From contig CM041203.1 in assembly GCA_023078555.1 (NCBI GenBank), positions 391,481-455,480 of the forward strand: a stretch of 64,000 nucleotides of DNA, in the 5' to 3' direction. The translations under genes were made by a program, and so were the position numbers. The stretch comes from Ulva prolifera. Taxonomy: Eukaryota; Chlorophyta; Ulvophyceae; Ulvales; Ulvaceae. Positions 12,764 to 24,385 of the stretch are shown in pieces. Within the stretch, counting starts at the first letter, position 1, and every line of letters starts with the position of its first letter. Below the pieces are notes generated by a model, which saw only the letters and a program-made list of their open reading frames with translations, was not told where the DNA came from and searched no databases.

Positions 12764-13826
12764 GAGCCCGATCCCCCGATGTCGGGATTTTTCAAATCGG
12801 GCCCGATAAATCGGGAATTTTCGGCTAGATCCGGATAAAAATTTTGAATATTTAGGGATGTCTACAACTGGACGCACTTCAGTCGAGCTGCCCAAACTTT
12901 GACATAAATTTGATTCCAATGAAGCGAGAACACATCATCATAGCGCTATATTTGTAGTCTTGCATGATTTGTGATGGATTTATATGAGCAGCATTCACTG
13001 ATGGCACTGCTATGACTGGCTGCTCGGATGTGTCCAATCAGAAGATCGCAACAGCACTCCACAATGCAATCCGGTGGGTCCAAAGCCACCTGATCAATAA
13101 TTAATCATTGCATCTTTATATACATATGTGTGTCTAATCTAAGAGAGAGCTGACACACTTGTGTGATGATACACAGAAACCAGGTCCAATTCTGATCACG
13201 ATTGCGATGGAATTACGAATGTCCAAGATATTAAATGCACTAAGAGACATCAGATACATTGATTCTTGATCGATTGCTGCCCTCTCATGGTCGTGCGTAG
13301 CCTCATAGACTGCTGATGACACGAATACTTGCCGCAGCCACGGGCCTGAAATAACAAATCTATTGCGAAAGACTTCTCTGAAACACAATGGACTTTTGCA
13401 ATGCATTCCTGATGTTTTTGTCTGTTCGCCAGCCGATTGAGCCATGTACTCGTTCGTGCTAGCTCGTTGACGAGACCATGAGCAGTACTTACACGCCATG
13501 CCGCAAATCGAGTGTAGCGCTCACACAGTCTTTGAAGGCAAATTGAGCTTTCAAATCTTGCGCAACCGTGCGTCGCTGAGCACCTGTGGTCGTTTATAGG
13601 TCCACGGCGAGCTTGGTCGCGTCCGCAGGTCGAATTTTTTGACAGGAACACTTGCCACAATCCGCAAACATGTTTATCTATCATATGACACCTTAACAGT
13701 CGTCAACAGAGTTCATTCTAGCTCGAAGATGGCCAAATCGGGAGATTAATCGGGATTTTTCTCATCAGACCCGATAAATCGGGAAATTTGCCCAATCGGG
13801 CCCGATCACCCAACCAAGGTGGGCAG
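12764..13826. mobile_element. Candidate non-autonomous DNA transposon
   Basis: Both ends of this ~1-kb block carry clusters of CCCGAT/ATCGGG half-sites. Left, 12775-12835: CCCGATCCCCCGAT, TCGGGCCCGATAAATCGGG. Right, 13735-13810: AATCGGGAG, AATCGGGATT, CCCGATAAATCGGG, AATCGGGCCCGATC. The 8-base word GTGGGCAG lies just outside each cluster (12764-12771 and 13819-13826), which could be a target-site duplication of the length typical of hAT elements. The interior (12840-13730) is AT-richer and has only short - strand frames (13134-13684), with no transposase recognised. The inverted ends do not align base for base from the 8-mers inward, so the boundaries are uncertain. Confidence 0.4.
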
Positions 13827-14754
13827 CTCCGGAGTATCGGCACCATTCTCGTTATCGCATGTCCACACAGTACATATTACTTGGACATGTCTCGCAAATC
13901 AAACTCTCGCACACTGATTGTGACTTAGGTCCAACGATCACATGCATGCTCACAGCCCGAGCACAGCCCTAGGAGCGAAGCGAGCCGCATTGATTCTGTG
14001 TTTACATAATCCAATCGCTAACACAATTCACGTGACTCCCCACCGGCCAAAGTTGCGACCATATATCAGTTCCAGCAGCCCAGGGATCGCCATTGGCCAC
14101 CACTCAAACGCAAGGATCCACCATCCAGAGCCTGTTACACACAAAACTACATGCACCATGGCGTGCGTAGCCGCATATGGGAATCCAGAAGGCTTGAACC
14201 GCCTGCCCATGTGTCACAGGTGGGGCCTGCCTGTCACAGATGGGCTGGCAGCGTTAGGCTGGCTGCCCACCAGCAGATCAGGTCCACCTGCAGGAGCATG
14301 CCTATGCCGACCCGGCTGCCGGCCACAGGAATTGTCATGCACTGTCTGTCTGGGCCATGAAATGGTGGAGGAAAGGCGGGGAGCCCGAATGCAAGGCAGC
14401 ATACGCTGCTTCGCGGGTGCGTGGTGATGGTGCAATGAGGACTGCAAGCCGGATAAGGTGGCCCCTTGGTGTTTCATCCGATCTCGGGGACTGGTTGGTC
14501 TTGGAGCCTCTCATGGGATGTGTGTTACGAGGATAAAGTCGGGGAGGCCGGAAGCACCGCTAGGGCAACCAACAAGCACGCCAGCGCCACCAGTGCATGC
14601 ATGACAACAGATGCTAACCCACATCAAACTCAACCACGGCGCGGCGCCCCAGCACAGCACGACAACGCCCGCCGAACACGCACACACACAAACCCTCACC
14701 CTCTCAGCCCCATACCCACACGCTCGCACCCCCCGCCCTCCCACCAACCCACAA

Positions 14755-14880
14755 GCCCCCCACATACGCGGCCCGGGGCCCTCACACAGTACGACCCCGC
14801 CGCCCTCGCGGCCGTGGTGGCCCAAGCTCACAGCCCGACCGCCGCTGGCCCACCCCCTTGCTAAGAAGCCGGGCCCCCCC
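14755..14880 (-). repeat. GC-rich dispersed repeat, copy 2
   Basis: Reverse complement of the repeat at 2815-2935, with the same block order. This copy runs into the C25 tract at its right edge. Confidence 0.55.
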
Positions 14881-14898
14881 CCCCCCCCCCCCCCCCCC
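14874..14898. repeat. C25 homopolymer
   Basis: An uninterrupted C run of about 25 bases inside C-rich DNA. Its exact length is likely to be unreliable in any assembly. Confidence 0.85.
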
Positions 14899-15250
14899 AG
14901 CCCCCTCCCACATTCAGCCCGTACGCACAATCAGGGCAGCCCCAGAGCCGGACAGCAACCCAGGAGCGCCGTCACCGTTCAGGACGCCCAGGCCGAAGCA
15001 CACCCAAGCCGCAGCACCCGCGGCGGCGAGCCCAAGCCGCGCCCGGGCGTCCCAGCACGACGTGGAGACGGCCGCATAGCACCCGGCGAGCGGCGGCCGT
15101 GTGTGTGAGCATTTCTCCTGTTGTAGACAAATGCAGCCAAAACATGCCCGAAGCGCGCGACCCATGAAGATGGCTGGGTGCACAGGCCAAGACCGGCCAC
15201 AAATAAACAATAATTGTTGTAGATATACAGGTTCAACATTTTTGCAAGTG

Positions 15251-15348
15251 GTCCCGCCGTCCTGACCGTCACAATTTTGTTCCTGCCGTCTGCGTAGAAA
15301 GTGATAATCTGGTCGGGACGGCGGGAACAGTGGCATGTGACGTCACAT
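15251..15348. promoter_or_regulatory. Hairpin plus perfect TGACGTCA palindrome
   Basis: GTCCCGCCGTCCTGACC (15251-15267) can pair with GGTCGGGACGGCGGGAAC (15311-15328) to form a stem of about 17 bp with a ~43-base loop. Seven bases later lies the perfect 14-bp palindrome ATGTGACGTCACAT (15335-15348), whose TGACGTCA core is the classic bZIP (TGA/CREB-type) binding site. It lies about 0.6 kb before the first recognised coding exon of the CWF19L2-like gene and is a candidate promoter element for it. Confidence 0.45.
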
Positions 15349-15922
15349 CGAAGAATCATCGTGCCTGCGTGTCAAGGCGACTATAATGCCTGCGCAGGCG
15401 TATGCATTTCGCGTTTGAACTCCTTGGATACTGTTGAATTGCCGTCGGTGGCCGGGCGCGGGGTTCGCTCTATCGAGCAGGCCCCGCTATGGTGCATCAT
15501 GTCGCGAGTGGAAAGACATGCAGCGTACCTTGAGGCGCGGTGTATCGCATGTCTGCGATGCCTCATATGCATCGTGGGTGCTCTTTTTAGCTGAGAAATT
15601 GCGAAGTGTGGTGGAAACATCATGGCAGATGTTTGATCTGTCCCGGAACCGCTGCCACGCCGTTCTGGAACACAGCATTATCCTTCAGTCACGCTTTGCT
15701 ATTGACATCCTCTGGTATCCTGCGTGATCGTCCCGTGGAAAGGCTTGTTCGGCACTTGTTCTCCGCAGCTGTGCAGCTACGCAGGCTGTAAGATGTTGTC
15801 CCAGATCACCTTTGCCGAAAACTCTCGCGCGCGAGAGGACATAAGGAAGGTGTTATCCGCCGTTGAGCAGTGATAGCGCTGTAGCGAAGTGCGCACAGAT
15901 CATTACGTTTGTTTACTTCCAG

Positions 15923-18290
15923 GACAACCATCACAACAACAAGCAAAAAATAAGCAAACACAAAAAAAGTAAGTCTGCGAAAGGGGGCAAAAGAAATTTG
16001 ACACCACGGCACTCCAGAAGCCCTTCTCTGCAAGAATCGCAGCCAACAACGGCGTTGCAAGGCACCTATGCTGATGCAGTGCTGTGCACACGAGAGCCAT
16101 CACCGATGATCGCAGATATAGCATTAATGCAGGATTCTGATCAGATGGAAGATTTGATACACAGCATGTCTGCAGCCACATCCACCAAGCCTGCCATGCA
16201 GCCCAAGTCCTCAGGCGAATGTTCAAAGACAGCTGCACCACGCTTGCAAGAGACTGCAGGACGTATGACTGGACTGGTCGGAGATGGTGGCAATAACTGG
16301 CGAAGACGTATGCAGCGACGGGCTGCCGCAACAGAGAATGGACAGGGTATACCACTGCCCCAAACGCCTGGCTTGGCCAGCTTACATTCTTGCTGTGCAG
16401 GTTGCATCAGGTAGGTACACGCATGTTGCTGTGATGCTTGGCAAGTAGCATGCTTTATTGTCGAAGTTACTGTAGGTGATGAATTGCCGAGAGATGTTCA
16501 CCACAGTGATCACACGGGAGGACCAAAGCGAAAAGTTCTCACAGCAGATCAGAGTTTCATCGGCAGCGGTGGGAAAATGAGACGGCCTGCTAAAGATATA
16601 ACATCCGCATTCGGACGAGCAAGACATTTTGACCTCAAAGATTCTGCGAGGCCGGTGCACAATGCAGAAGCATCACATGCCGATAGTGCAGAAGATTCAG
16701 GGCAGCACGATGGTGGCAAAACCACCCAGCTATCTGGGCATGGTACACGTGCAGCTCGTCTAGACAGGGCACATCCAAGTCGTATGGTGGAACCAACACC
16801 TTCTTGTGTTACCACTGTGCGTGGTGCCAACACGTCAGCTGCAGCACAGCTGAAGGCCAGGTTACGAGGTGACTCCATACCAATAGTCCTGGTCGAAAAG
16901 GTGTGCATTCGTATGTTCATGGTGAGCAGTGCATTTGCAAGCAGCTTGCTAGCTGCTTCCGCAGCTGTGGCTATGACTAGACCATGGCACCGGCATCAGG
17001 TGTAAGATCATATCCACAGCTTTTCTCGGTGTAGGATGGCCCCACCGACGCTCGAAAACCCCCAAATCAGGCAAAAAGCTGCGATCAGGTGCAGAGATCT
17101 CGGCAGTTACAGAGATTTGCTGATGTCAAAAAGCAGCAGTACTTTGAAGATGATGCTTTGCACAGCACAGCTGCTTTGGCCAAAAAAGCGAGAATGGGGG
17201 TCGACATGCATGACATAGACGAGGCTATGACTCGAAATATTGTTTCCAAGCGTCACTTCCGTGCACAAGACTTAGACGTTGATGATGAGTATGATTTCGA
17301 TGCAGGACTCGAGTTATCTGAACGGTGCGACTACCTGCTGCTACTCACTTCAGTATGTAAAAAACATGAAGATGTGCCTTGCCTGTACGCTGTACAACAG
17401 TCGCACTCACCGAAGCTGGGGTTTAGGAAGCAAGGAAAGGCCGCATCCAAAAAACGCAAGCCGATCCAACACGATAGCGCCTCTCGGCCACCACTTCGTG
17501 CGCCAACAGACCTGATTGAACGCCAGTGCCATCGATGTTTCATGGGGGCAAAGCGAGAGTCTGACTTGACAGTCAGTGTGGGCATGCACGCGTATATGGC
17601 AATTCCAGAGCGTGGTAGTCTTGGGGCGGGCCATGTCTGTATCATGCCTGTGGGACATTCGCCATCGTTCAGGGAGGCTGATGACGGCGTGTTCGAGGAA
17701 CTGAAAAACTTCCAAAAGTGTTTGATACATATGTATGAAGCTGAGGTGGGACTTTTATACCCGTTGTTAGCCTAGCACAGATGGTCATCTTGGTAGATTG
17801 CATGAGATAGTCGTGTCAAACGGCTCGGTTCATGCAGGGAATGTCTTGCATTTTTTTTGAGACTGCTCTGAGAGTGAAGCAGTCTCGGACACACGCATGT
17901 ATTGACTGCGTTCCTGTTGACTCGGACGCATTTGCAGCTGCCCCAATAATGTTCAAGAAGGAAATCACTGAATCAGAGTCAGAGTGGAGTCAGCACCATG
18001 CCAAGAGCATAATAGACACCAGTGAAAAAGGTCTGCGGCGGTGTGTTCCTCCCAAGTTCCCATATTTCCATGTACAGTATGGATACAATCGAGGCTCTGT
18101 GCATTTGATTGATGACGAGCACAAGTGGGAGCGGGGCTTTGGTAGGTCTGTGCTTGTGTCTTTGACTGGTGGTCAAGAAGTGGAAATGTATCGTAGAGCA
18201 CAGCGTTTGGACTCCCAGACTGTCATGTCAAGGAAATATGAATTCCTGAAGAAGTGGGGCAGATTCGATTGGACACGAGAATTGGAATAG
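15923..18290 (+). CDS. CWF19-like protein 2 (CwfJ family)
   Basis: Spliceosome-associated protein of the CwfJ/CWF19 family, linked to late spliceosomes and lariat debranching in the nucleus. Exons: 15923-16400, about 16468-16900, 17035-17745 and 17838-18290. The N-terminal part is basic (KHKKSKSAKGG) and carries VGDGGNNWRRRMQRRA, close to the family's conserved VGDGG motif. Exon 3 has LQRFADVKKQQYFEDD and an acidic DLDVDDEYDFDAGLELSE, then CwfJ_C_1 with the CHRCFMGAK Cys pair, HVCIMPVGH and the HIT-like H-x-H region. Exon 4 completes CwfJ_C_1 (CIFFET...CVPV) and CwfJ_C_2 (FPYFHVQYGY, HLIDDEHKWERGFGRSVL). Exon 3-4 phases fit exactly. The first exon with the ATG was not located. A further intron inside exon 3, near 17325, is possible. 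Confidence 0.82.
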
Positions 18291-19440
18291 GCGAGGCGCC
18301 GTCAGGGTGGTGCTGCATTTATTATATACCTCTGTATGATTGGCTTCGTTTCCAAGTATGCACATGGCTGCAACCCCCTCCCATTGCGTAGCACCAGTGC
18401 CGATCGCTCACAGGAAGTCAACTTCTTTGTAAATCCCTCGGGGACGCCGAGGGACTGAACCACAAAGTCAAGCAATGACTATAACGCCAGTGTCAGAAAT
18501 GCTTAAGCGCAACCGACAACCCCCAGGGGCCCGGCTGTGCTCCATCCTTCGCCAATGGCCATGTACACGCGCCACGTCAAGCTTGACCTAGCACATCATG
18601 TAAAGATGTCTTCATGACGAGTTTACCAATGGACCAGCTTGCAAGCTCACAAAAATTTAAATGGCGCTGGCAGCGTACCTATGAAGCGGATCTGTTGTCT
18701 CCTCAGATCGATGTCGGTGGGTTCCGGGGCCTTGGCAGGGCTCTTTCACATCTTGCGTATTCGCTGCCGCGGCGCCTGGGGCTCTACATGTGGCGCACGT
18801 GCGCCGGTACTGCTGTATACGGTCAGGTGAACAAACTTCCAGTTGCCCCTTGACCGATGAAGTTGCCCGAATGGGTGTGAAGTAGTGAATGTGGTACGCA
18901 CCGCGGACGGAGTTAATGCAACATCACACTGTTGCTTGACGCTGCAGCGCCCTGCTCGCTGATTACCACCCTCGGCAATTGCGAATTCGCCCGCCGCGCG
19001 CCTGAAAGGCGCAGCATGCGGTATGTAACGATCCAGACTATTGCTGGACAATATGCATTTATCGGTTACTGTACAAGCATAGCTGTACTTATTATCGGCT
19101 GGCCTTGGCTCACGAATTCATCGTGTTTGATGGCGGCAGATTGTGGGCTGTCGTGGCTGGCGGGCAGCTTCAACTGCATCGAATGCATTGTCATGCGTTC
19201 TCATCCGATGCATGCTGGCAACACAGGTGTCGCACATCACCGATATTTATGTAGTACGTTCGGCATTGTGTGTAATTTACTCATATTGCAATCTTGTTTA
19301 AGCCATCGCCAGGTCAATCCAGTGCCATGGCAAGTGGTTCTGTTACCACGCTGTTACTCATTGCCGAACGAGGGCATCTAGATCGATAGCAACGCTCACC
19401 CCCTTGTGACGTACCCCTACAGTGTAAATTTTCTGGTGAC
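18291..19440. other. Intergenic stretch, small inverted repeat
   Basis: No supported gene. A perfect 8-bp inverted repeat, TCCCTCGG-N5-CCGAGGGA, lies at 18434-18454, about 145 bases after the CWF19L2 stop codon. Frames at 18614-18853 and 18932-19381 have no splice or family support. The sequence just before 19441 would hold the promoter and leader of the next gene. Confidence 0.5.
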
Positions 19441-21115
19441 ATGTCCGACTACTCTAGCGTTACGTCGTCTCAGCTTGATGACATCGATCTGGCGGTCCCA
19501 GCGAACAAACTGTATGAGCATCAATCCGATGTGCCTTCGCCTCTATACGCCGCGCGTAGTCCTGCAGATGGATCTTCTATGTACTCTGATTCCGCACCAC
19601 CGCCAGGATTGTGGCATCAAGCGGATCAACCTTGCTCCATGGACGAGCGCGGGCGGTCTCCGCTAGCGATTGGCGGAATTCCTGGAGAACGTAGTGGAGA
19701 TAACATGCGCCAAGATTCAGCTAGCAACATTGTTGCCGTGGACAGCCCCCTCCATGGCAGGGGCAGGATCATGCAAGACAGCGGAGCAGCGCCGGACACA
19801 AGCCCAGGCCAGCGCCATGCTTATGTTGCGGCATCTGTTCCAAGTTCCGATGCAAGTGTCAACGTGGCTGGGCCGTTGCGAGATTCCGCAGGAAATGCAG
19901 CTGTAACGGTGGACCTGTTGAGCCCAGCTTTTTTGCTGAATGAGCATGCTTGGCAGCAAGCATCTCCTGCCGGAGTTTCGCCTTCACAAGTGATCAGTCA
20001 GCGTGTGGTGAGTGGGCTGGGAGTCGATCCGAGAGCAGTGAGGTTTTACCAGCTTAAGGAAGTGCAGAAGGATGAGATCCTCCCAACTGGTCATTATGCC
20101 GTGTACATCGACAGGTCAGGTATGTATGCTGTAGCTTGGCAGGGCTCCAAGTAACATCAGATCACTTCGAATGCGATAGCACATGTAGGTTTCACCCTGC
20201 AAGATATGGAGGAGCTGCTTGCGGACAACGCCAGGCTGTTAGAGACAACTCATAAGAGTGTGCCAACATTCTTTATCTGCGACGAGTCTAAACGCATATA
20301 GTTGGTCCGCAATAATATGACATGAATGCAGGCACAGCAACTCTGGAGAGCATGCAAGAGCTCGTTAGGGATTTTGATGCAGACCGGGCTCAGCTGAACC
20401 TGCAAGTTGCTGAGCATGTATGTATCGATGTACTTCATTTTTTGCAGCTTATCTAGAGATCTCCATTCTGCTGTGTGATCACCATAGTGTCTGCAGAAAG
20501 CTGAAGTTAGGCGTCTGCAAGAGCGTTGCCGAATTTCGGATGGTCACACAAAAATGTTGAACAGGCAACTCGCTCGCTCCGATCAGCAACGCCACGATGC
20601 TTGCAAACAGTTGGAGAAGCTGAAGCAAGAAGTTTTTGAAATGAAAAGGACTGTTCCAAAGCGAGCTGGGTCCAATGTCGCACCGTTGTCTGCTCGAGGC
20701 AATACCGGCAATAACTCACAACCACACAGCTCAACTCGTACGCTACACTCCCGCTCATGCATTATTTTTTTGAATTGCTCGTGAAGTGCTTGAAATTTCA
20801 GACGCTACTGTAGAGTCAAAGCCACTCTCTGCCAGGGGACATCCATCAGATTCGCATTTACCACAACATAGCACAAGGCATAGTGGCGGTTTGAAAACTC
20901 CTAAAACTCCAAAGGATGAAAGAGTAACAGAGCGAGCTTTGCATGCCTTAGAACAGTACGCTCAACCAAATTGTCTCTACCCAGTTGCCAAATGTGCCCC
21001 GCCATTCCCTTGTCAACCCTACACCACAGCTCCTGTCCTAGACAATAGTGTCTGCTTGCAGGTTGAGCCAGCCACAGTTTGTTTCAAAGCTCGAGTCGTT
21101 ACTCAATGCTGTTGA
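19441..21115 (+). CDS. Coiled-coil protein, unrecognised
   Basis: Starts at an ATG with MSDYSSVTSSQLDDID. Five exons join in phase: 19441-20119, 20189-20257, 20332-20417, 20497-20737 and 20812-21115. The first ~200 residues are Ser/Pro/Ala-rich and probably disordered. Exons 2-4 form a continuous coiled coil (DMEELLADNARLLETTH, LESMQELVRDFDADRAQL, then EVRRLQERC and QLEKLKQEVFEMKR). The tail has two copies of a PLSARG motif and a basic TPKTPKDERVTERALHALEQ segment. A donor at CTGCAG|GTTGAG near 21060 could add another exon. The layout resembles centrosomal or flagellar scaffold proteins, but I recognise no named family. Confidence 0.7.
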
Positions 21116-21227
21116 TATGCGACAGGCTTGATGTCGAGCAACCCTGAACTGTTTTCAAGACGAAACATCCATCCATGAGAGTATCTGTTCACTGTCCGCC
21201 GTTTTGATATATATAAAAATAGTTAGG

Positions 21228-21897
21228 TCAGAATACTGAGGACTGAAAGGTGATCCTCCATAGAATGGTGAAGTAAGGCACTGCGTATGACGCAGGATGA
21301 AGCGTCAGATACATAAATCCATTTCGTTGTGGATGGTTGAACTTACGTTCTGACGTTTGACAAATGTGTATCGTGCAAAGCAACCACGCTATATAGTGGC
21401 CCACTTGCGTGGGAAATTGTAAATGCATCATGCACTGGTACGTGGCCAACTGAAGCAGATCGTCATCAAACGTTATGGCACCTGTTGCAATGCAGAGGGC
21501 TGGAGTCCACTCTTGTATTGTGTGTTCTTGCTCGCGCAACCTCTTGACAATCTCATCGCTTATACTTCACGTGTCCCGTCTCGATAGCATGTAGGAGTTT
21601 GTACTTCGGCGCCGGTGGACTACACACCTGGGAGTGTCAACCAGGGTGGCAATTATTGGTGTTCGACTCATGTGAGGTTGAATTCAGTGAATCTATTAAG
21701 CGGTGACCAGGAATTATTGACCAGATGCAGATGATTGCTGAGGTTACAATATGGGACATTTGTATGCTCAGCTCGACCGGGCGATTGGTTACCATTGCCC
21801 TTTGTGCTGAATGCATGCAGACCCAGAACCAAGCGCCGGAAATCCATGGAGAGAAGTCGTTGAGGCGTATGGCGCGCACGGCGACAGACATCAACAA
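21228..21897 (-). CDS. Possible small gene, divergent from PSMA7
   Basis: On the - strand, an ATG in the frame that begins at 21897 opens MSVAVRAIRLNDFSPWISGA and runs to a GTAACC donor. A downstream exon near 21560-21480 reads SDEIVKRLREQEHTIQEW then TPALCIATG, and an open frame continues to 21228. The join between them was not resolved. If real, it would share a ~180-bp divergent promoter with the proteasome gene starting at 22079. No family is recognised. Confidence 0.3.
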
Positions 21898-22078
21898 TTG
21901 TCTTGGTCATGTCAACGCCGGGAAGGTGTGAACACGCTCCTGTGACAGCTTCCACTGAAAACTGCGCTAGTGTTGTATCTGCACGTTTGACCAGTGCCCT
22001 CGTCGAGCAGTCAGTGCCTAAACAAGGTCGTTGGTCTCGTCATCAGTCTGACATAGCTACATCCAGCAACTTTTGCAA

Positions 22079-23127
22079 ATGGCACGCTATGATAGTGCGA
22101 TCACGATATTCTCTCCGGATGGTCACTTGTACGTCCTGCCACATCTTGTTTCGCACCCTTTGGCACCTCCATTAATATCAACTCTTTTACAGGTTCCAGG
22201 TGGAATATGCCCTGGAAGCAGTGGGCCGAGGAACTCTGGCAGTGGGAGTCCGGGGGTCGGACTGCATCGTGTTGGGTGCGCTGTCTGCATCGATCAGTGT
22301 GACCTCGTGATGAAGATACGGTCTCGCTTGGGCCGCGAATATTCTTCTTCGTGCTGTATAGGGGCCGAGAAGAAGTCCGCAGCAAAATTGCAAGAGTCAA
22401 GGACAGTGCGGAAAATTGTCCATGTTGATGACAATATTTGCTTGGCGTTCTCTGGCCTCACAGCAGACGCCCGAGTTCTCATAGACAAAGCTAGAGTAGA
22501 AGCACAGAGCTTCAGACTTACATTTGACGAGCCTGTTGCAGTTGAGTACATCACAAAATACATTGCTCAGGTGCAGCAGCTGTACACACAGAAGCGCGGG
22601 GAGCGCCCATTTGGTATCTCAACACTGGTCGTTGGATTTGACTCCCACGGCAAGCCGCAATTGTATCAAACGGATCCTTCAGGTATTTATTCAGCCTGGA
22701 AAGCGAATGCTATCGGCCGAAATTCTAAAACGGTGCGCTTGTCTACAGCTATGCAGCCTCTGCTATGTATCCACCGTTGGTATCCAATGGCCGCTGCATG
22801 TTCACTAAGCAAGTAGTGCCTACGGTCAGGAATGCATCTGCACTCTAGTAGATGCCCTTCACTGGCTTTCAGGTCCGGGAGTTTCTCGAGAAAAATTATG
22901 AAGAATCTCCAGCTGGACATGATGCTGTCAAGCTGTGTGTGAAGTCCTTGATGGAGATGGTCGAAGCCAGTGGGCAAACAATCGAGGTCATGGTGATGAC
23001 AAAGGTAAATGACAAGCCACATCTCAGAGAAATGAGCCAAAGTGACATTGATGCTATCGTTCAGGAAATCGAATCTGACAATGCTGCTGCTGAGGCTGCA
23101 CGCAGGGCGCAGGCAGAACAGCAGTAG
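22079..23127 (+). CDS. PSMA7: 20S proteasome alpha subunit type 7 (alpha4)
   Basis: Structural alpha-ring subunit of the 20S proteasome. Four exons fit exactly: 22079-22128, 22193-22275, 22362-22732 and 22873-23127, with introns of 64, 86 and 140 nt. The start reads [17 protein letters not shown], continuing [20 protein letters not shown], which is the alpha-subunit signature with the family's Y-D...F-SPDG-L-QVEYA pattern. [31 protein letters not shown] and [19 protein letters not shown] are diagnostic of the alpha4/PSMA7 group. The C terminus is an acidic helix rich in Glu and Ala ending in a Q-rich tail. The length, about 252 residues, is normal for the family. Confidence 0.95.
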
Positions 23128-23795
23128 TTGCAATACCTCACTGGGTGAGAAGTGTGGGTTCCGTGTGGGAGTAAAATTGCACCCCAATTCACATCTTACA
23201 TGCATGTCAAGTAGGGTCTTTGTACAGAAAGGTGGCTGAGGTAGGTCTGTGACGGCTGGAGTGCAAACGAACACCTGATCGAAGGTCGTTGCAGCGTCTC
23301 AGCAGAGAACATGGTCTCTGACGTGTGCATGGATGTTGTCAATGACCGGCTTTCGATGTAACCCGAGTCTGAGCCCCTGGGCCCTGGTCACCACGCACCG
23401 TCAATGGCACATGTACAGCAGCGCGGGCCAGTGCGGTATCTACGTGCGTCCACTGCATAGATTACTTAAGTATATTGCAGCCATTAGAAATGGGTTTAAA
23501 TTTGTCTTCCCTTTCAGTGCTGTCCACTTGTCGAGGTGAGCCCCGTGCAATGTTCTTCAAGCTCGAACGCCTTGCGTCATCCCCTGCAAACATGCTGAAG
23601 ATTCTACATTTGTGTTATTCAGGTCCCGTCAGACATAGGCCGATTGCCATCGAACCGCACGTTCAGTAGCAACCAGGTTACTGTGTGGACCTTAACGTAT
23701 GTCCTTGGCCGAAACCTGTCCGACATATGTTTTCTGTTTTGAAATGCTGCGGCTGCATATACTTCGGTACTATATGGTCAGCGCCTGGCCTGCAG
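23128..23795. other. Intergenic, no feature seen
   Basis: Between the PSMA7 stop codon and the next start. There are short frames on both strands without splice partners. This is probably the 3' UTR of PSMA7 and the promoter or leader of the PACRG locus. Confidence 0.5.
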
Positions 23796-24378
23796 ATGGC
23801 GATCACCTCCGATGTCGCGGGTCAATTGTTAACTAAGCAATACCGGAAAGAGAAGATTTTTGGTATTCGAGACCGTGTAGATCCTTTCAAAGCACCTGGA
23901 TCGGTGAGACGCTGGGCTGTACTATACAATTGTTCGCTGTGTATCGCATCTTGTGGTGGGATTACCCTTTTTTAAGTGCATTCAGTGTGATTCAGTGCTT
24001 CGATCAAACCGTCCCCTCCCTCGTCAAAGCAGGGGCTCACAAGGAAATTAGCAAGGATGCTGAGATGCCAAAATGGTTAAGCTCCATGTGCGAATTCAGG
24101 TGTGCACCAACCATAGTGCTGGATCTCGCAGTATGTTGGTGTAGCTGGGATGCTTGGTGTAGCTGGGACTGAATGGGTCTCTGCTGGGGGAGTGGGGTGT
24201 CTTTTGGAATTGATATAGGGTGGCTCGATACTATCTCACGCTGGTGTTGTGAACCTGGTGTACTTGAGTGCACCAGGATTTGGCCAAGCTGACTGCGCTA
24301 GACACTGTGGCTGAGCCTACACCCGTCAATTACATGGATGATTGGTTGACAAGACTGAGTGGTCATGCTACACTGTAG
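23796..24378 (+). CDS. Exons immediately upstream of PACRG
   Basis: Three exons join in phase 0: 23796-23903 ([20 protein letters not shown]...FKAPGS), about 24000-24132 ([19 protein letters not shown]...MCEF) and about 24283-24378 ([20 protein letters not shown]...). Read straight through, the last exon ends LSGHATL then TAG at 24376-24378, only 7 nt before the first PACRG methionine. A GT donor at DDW|GTTGAC would instead remove a 34-nt intron ending CTGTAG and join in frame to [12 protein letters not shown] of PACRG. These exons are therefore either a tiny separate gene or, more likely, an N-terminal extension of PACRG of about 110 residues. No family is recognised for the segment itself. 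Confidence 0.55.
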
Positions 24379-24385
24379 GCTCCGG

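Larger units (their letters stand above)
11935..15250. other. Accessory C-rich DNA without a supported gene
   Basis: A 263-codon + frame (12047-12838) begins close to the divergent SKIP5-like start, but becomes a Pro/Gln/His-rich low-complexity translation of C-rich DNA and ends in repeat sequence, so it is not credible beyond its first ~60 codons. Frames at 13942-14427 and 14466-15108 are also low complexity. The interval holds the motif-bounded block at 12.77-13.82 kb, a GC-rich repeat at 14.76 kb and a C25 run. Confidence 0.5.

Noticed and set aside
14466..15108. Pro-rich frames on + and Gly-rich frames on - strand
   Set aside because: They are translations of C-rich DNA including a C25 run, with no splice sites or motifs.
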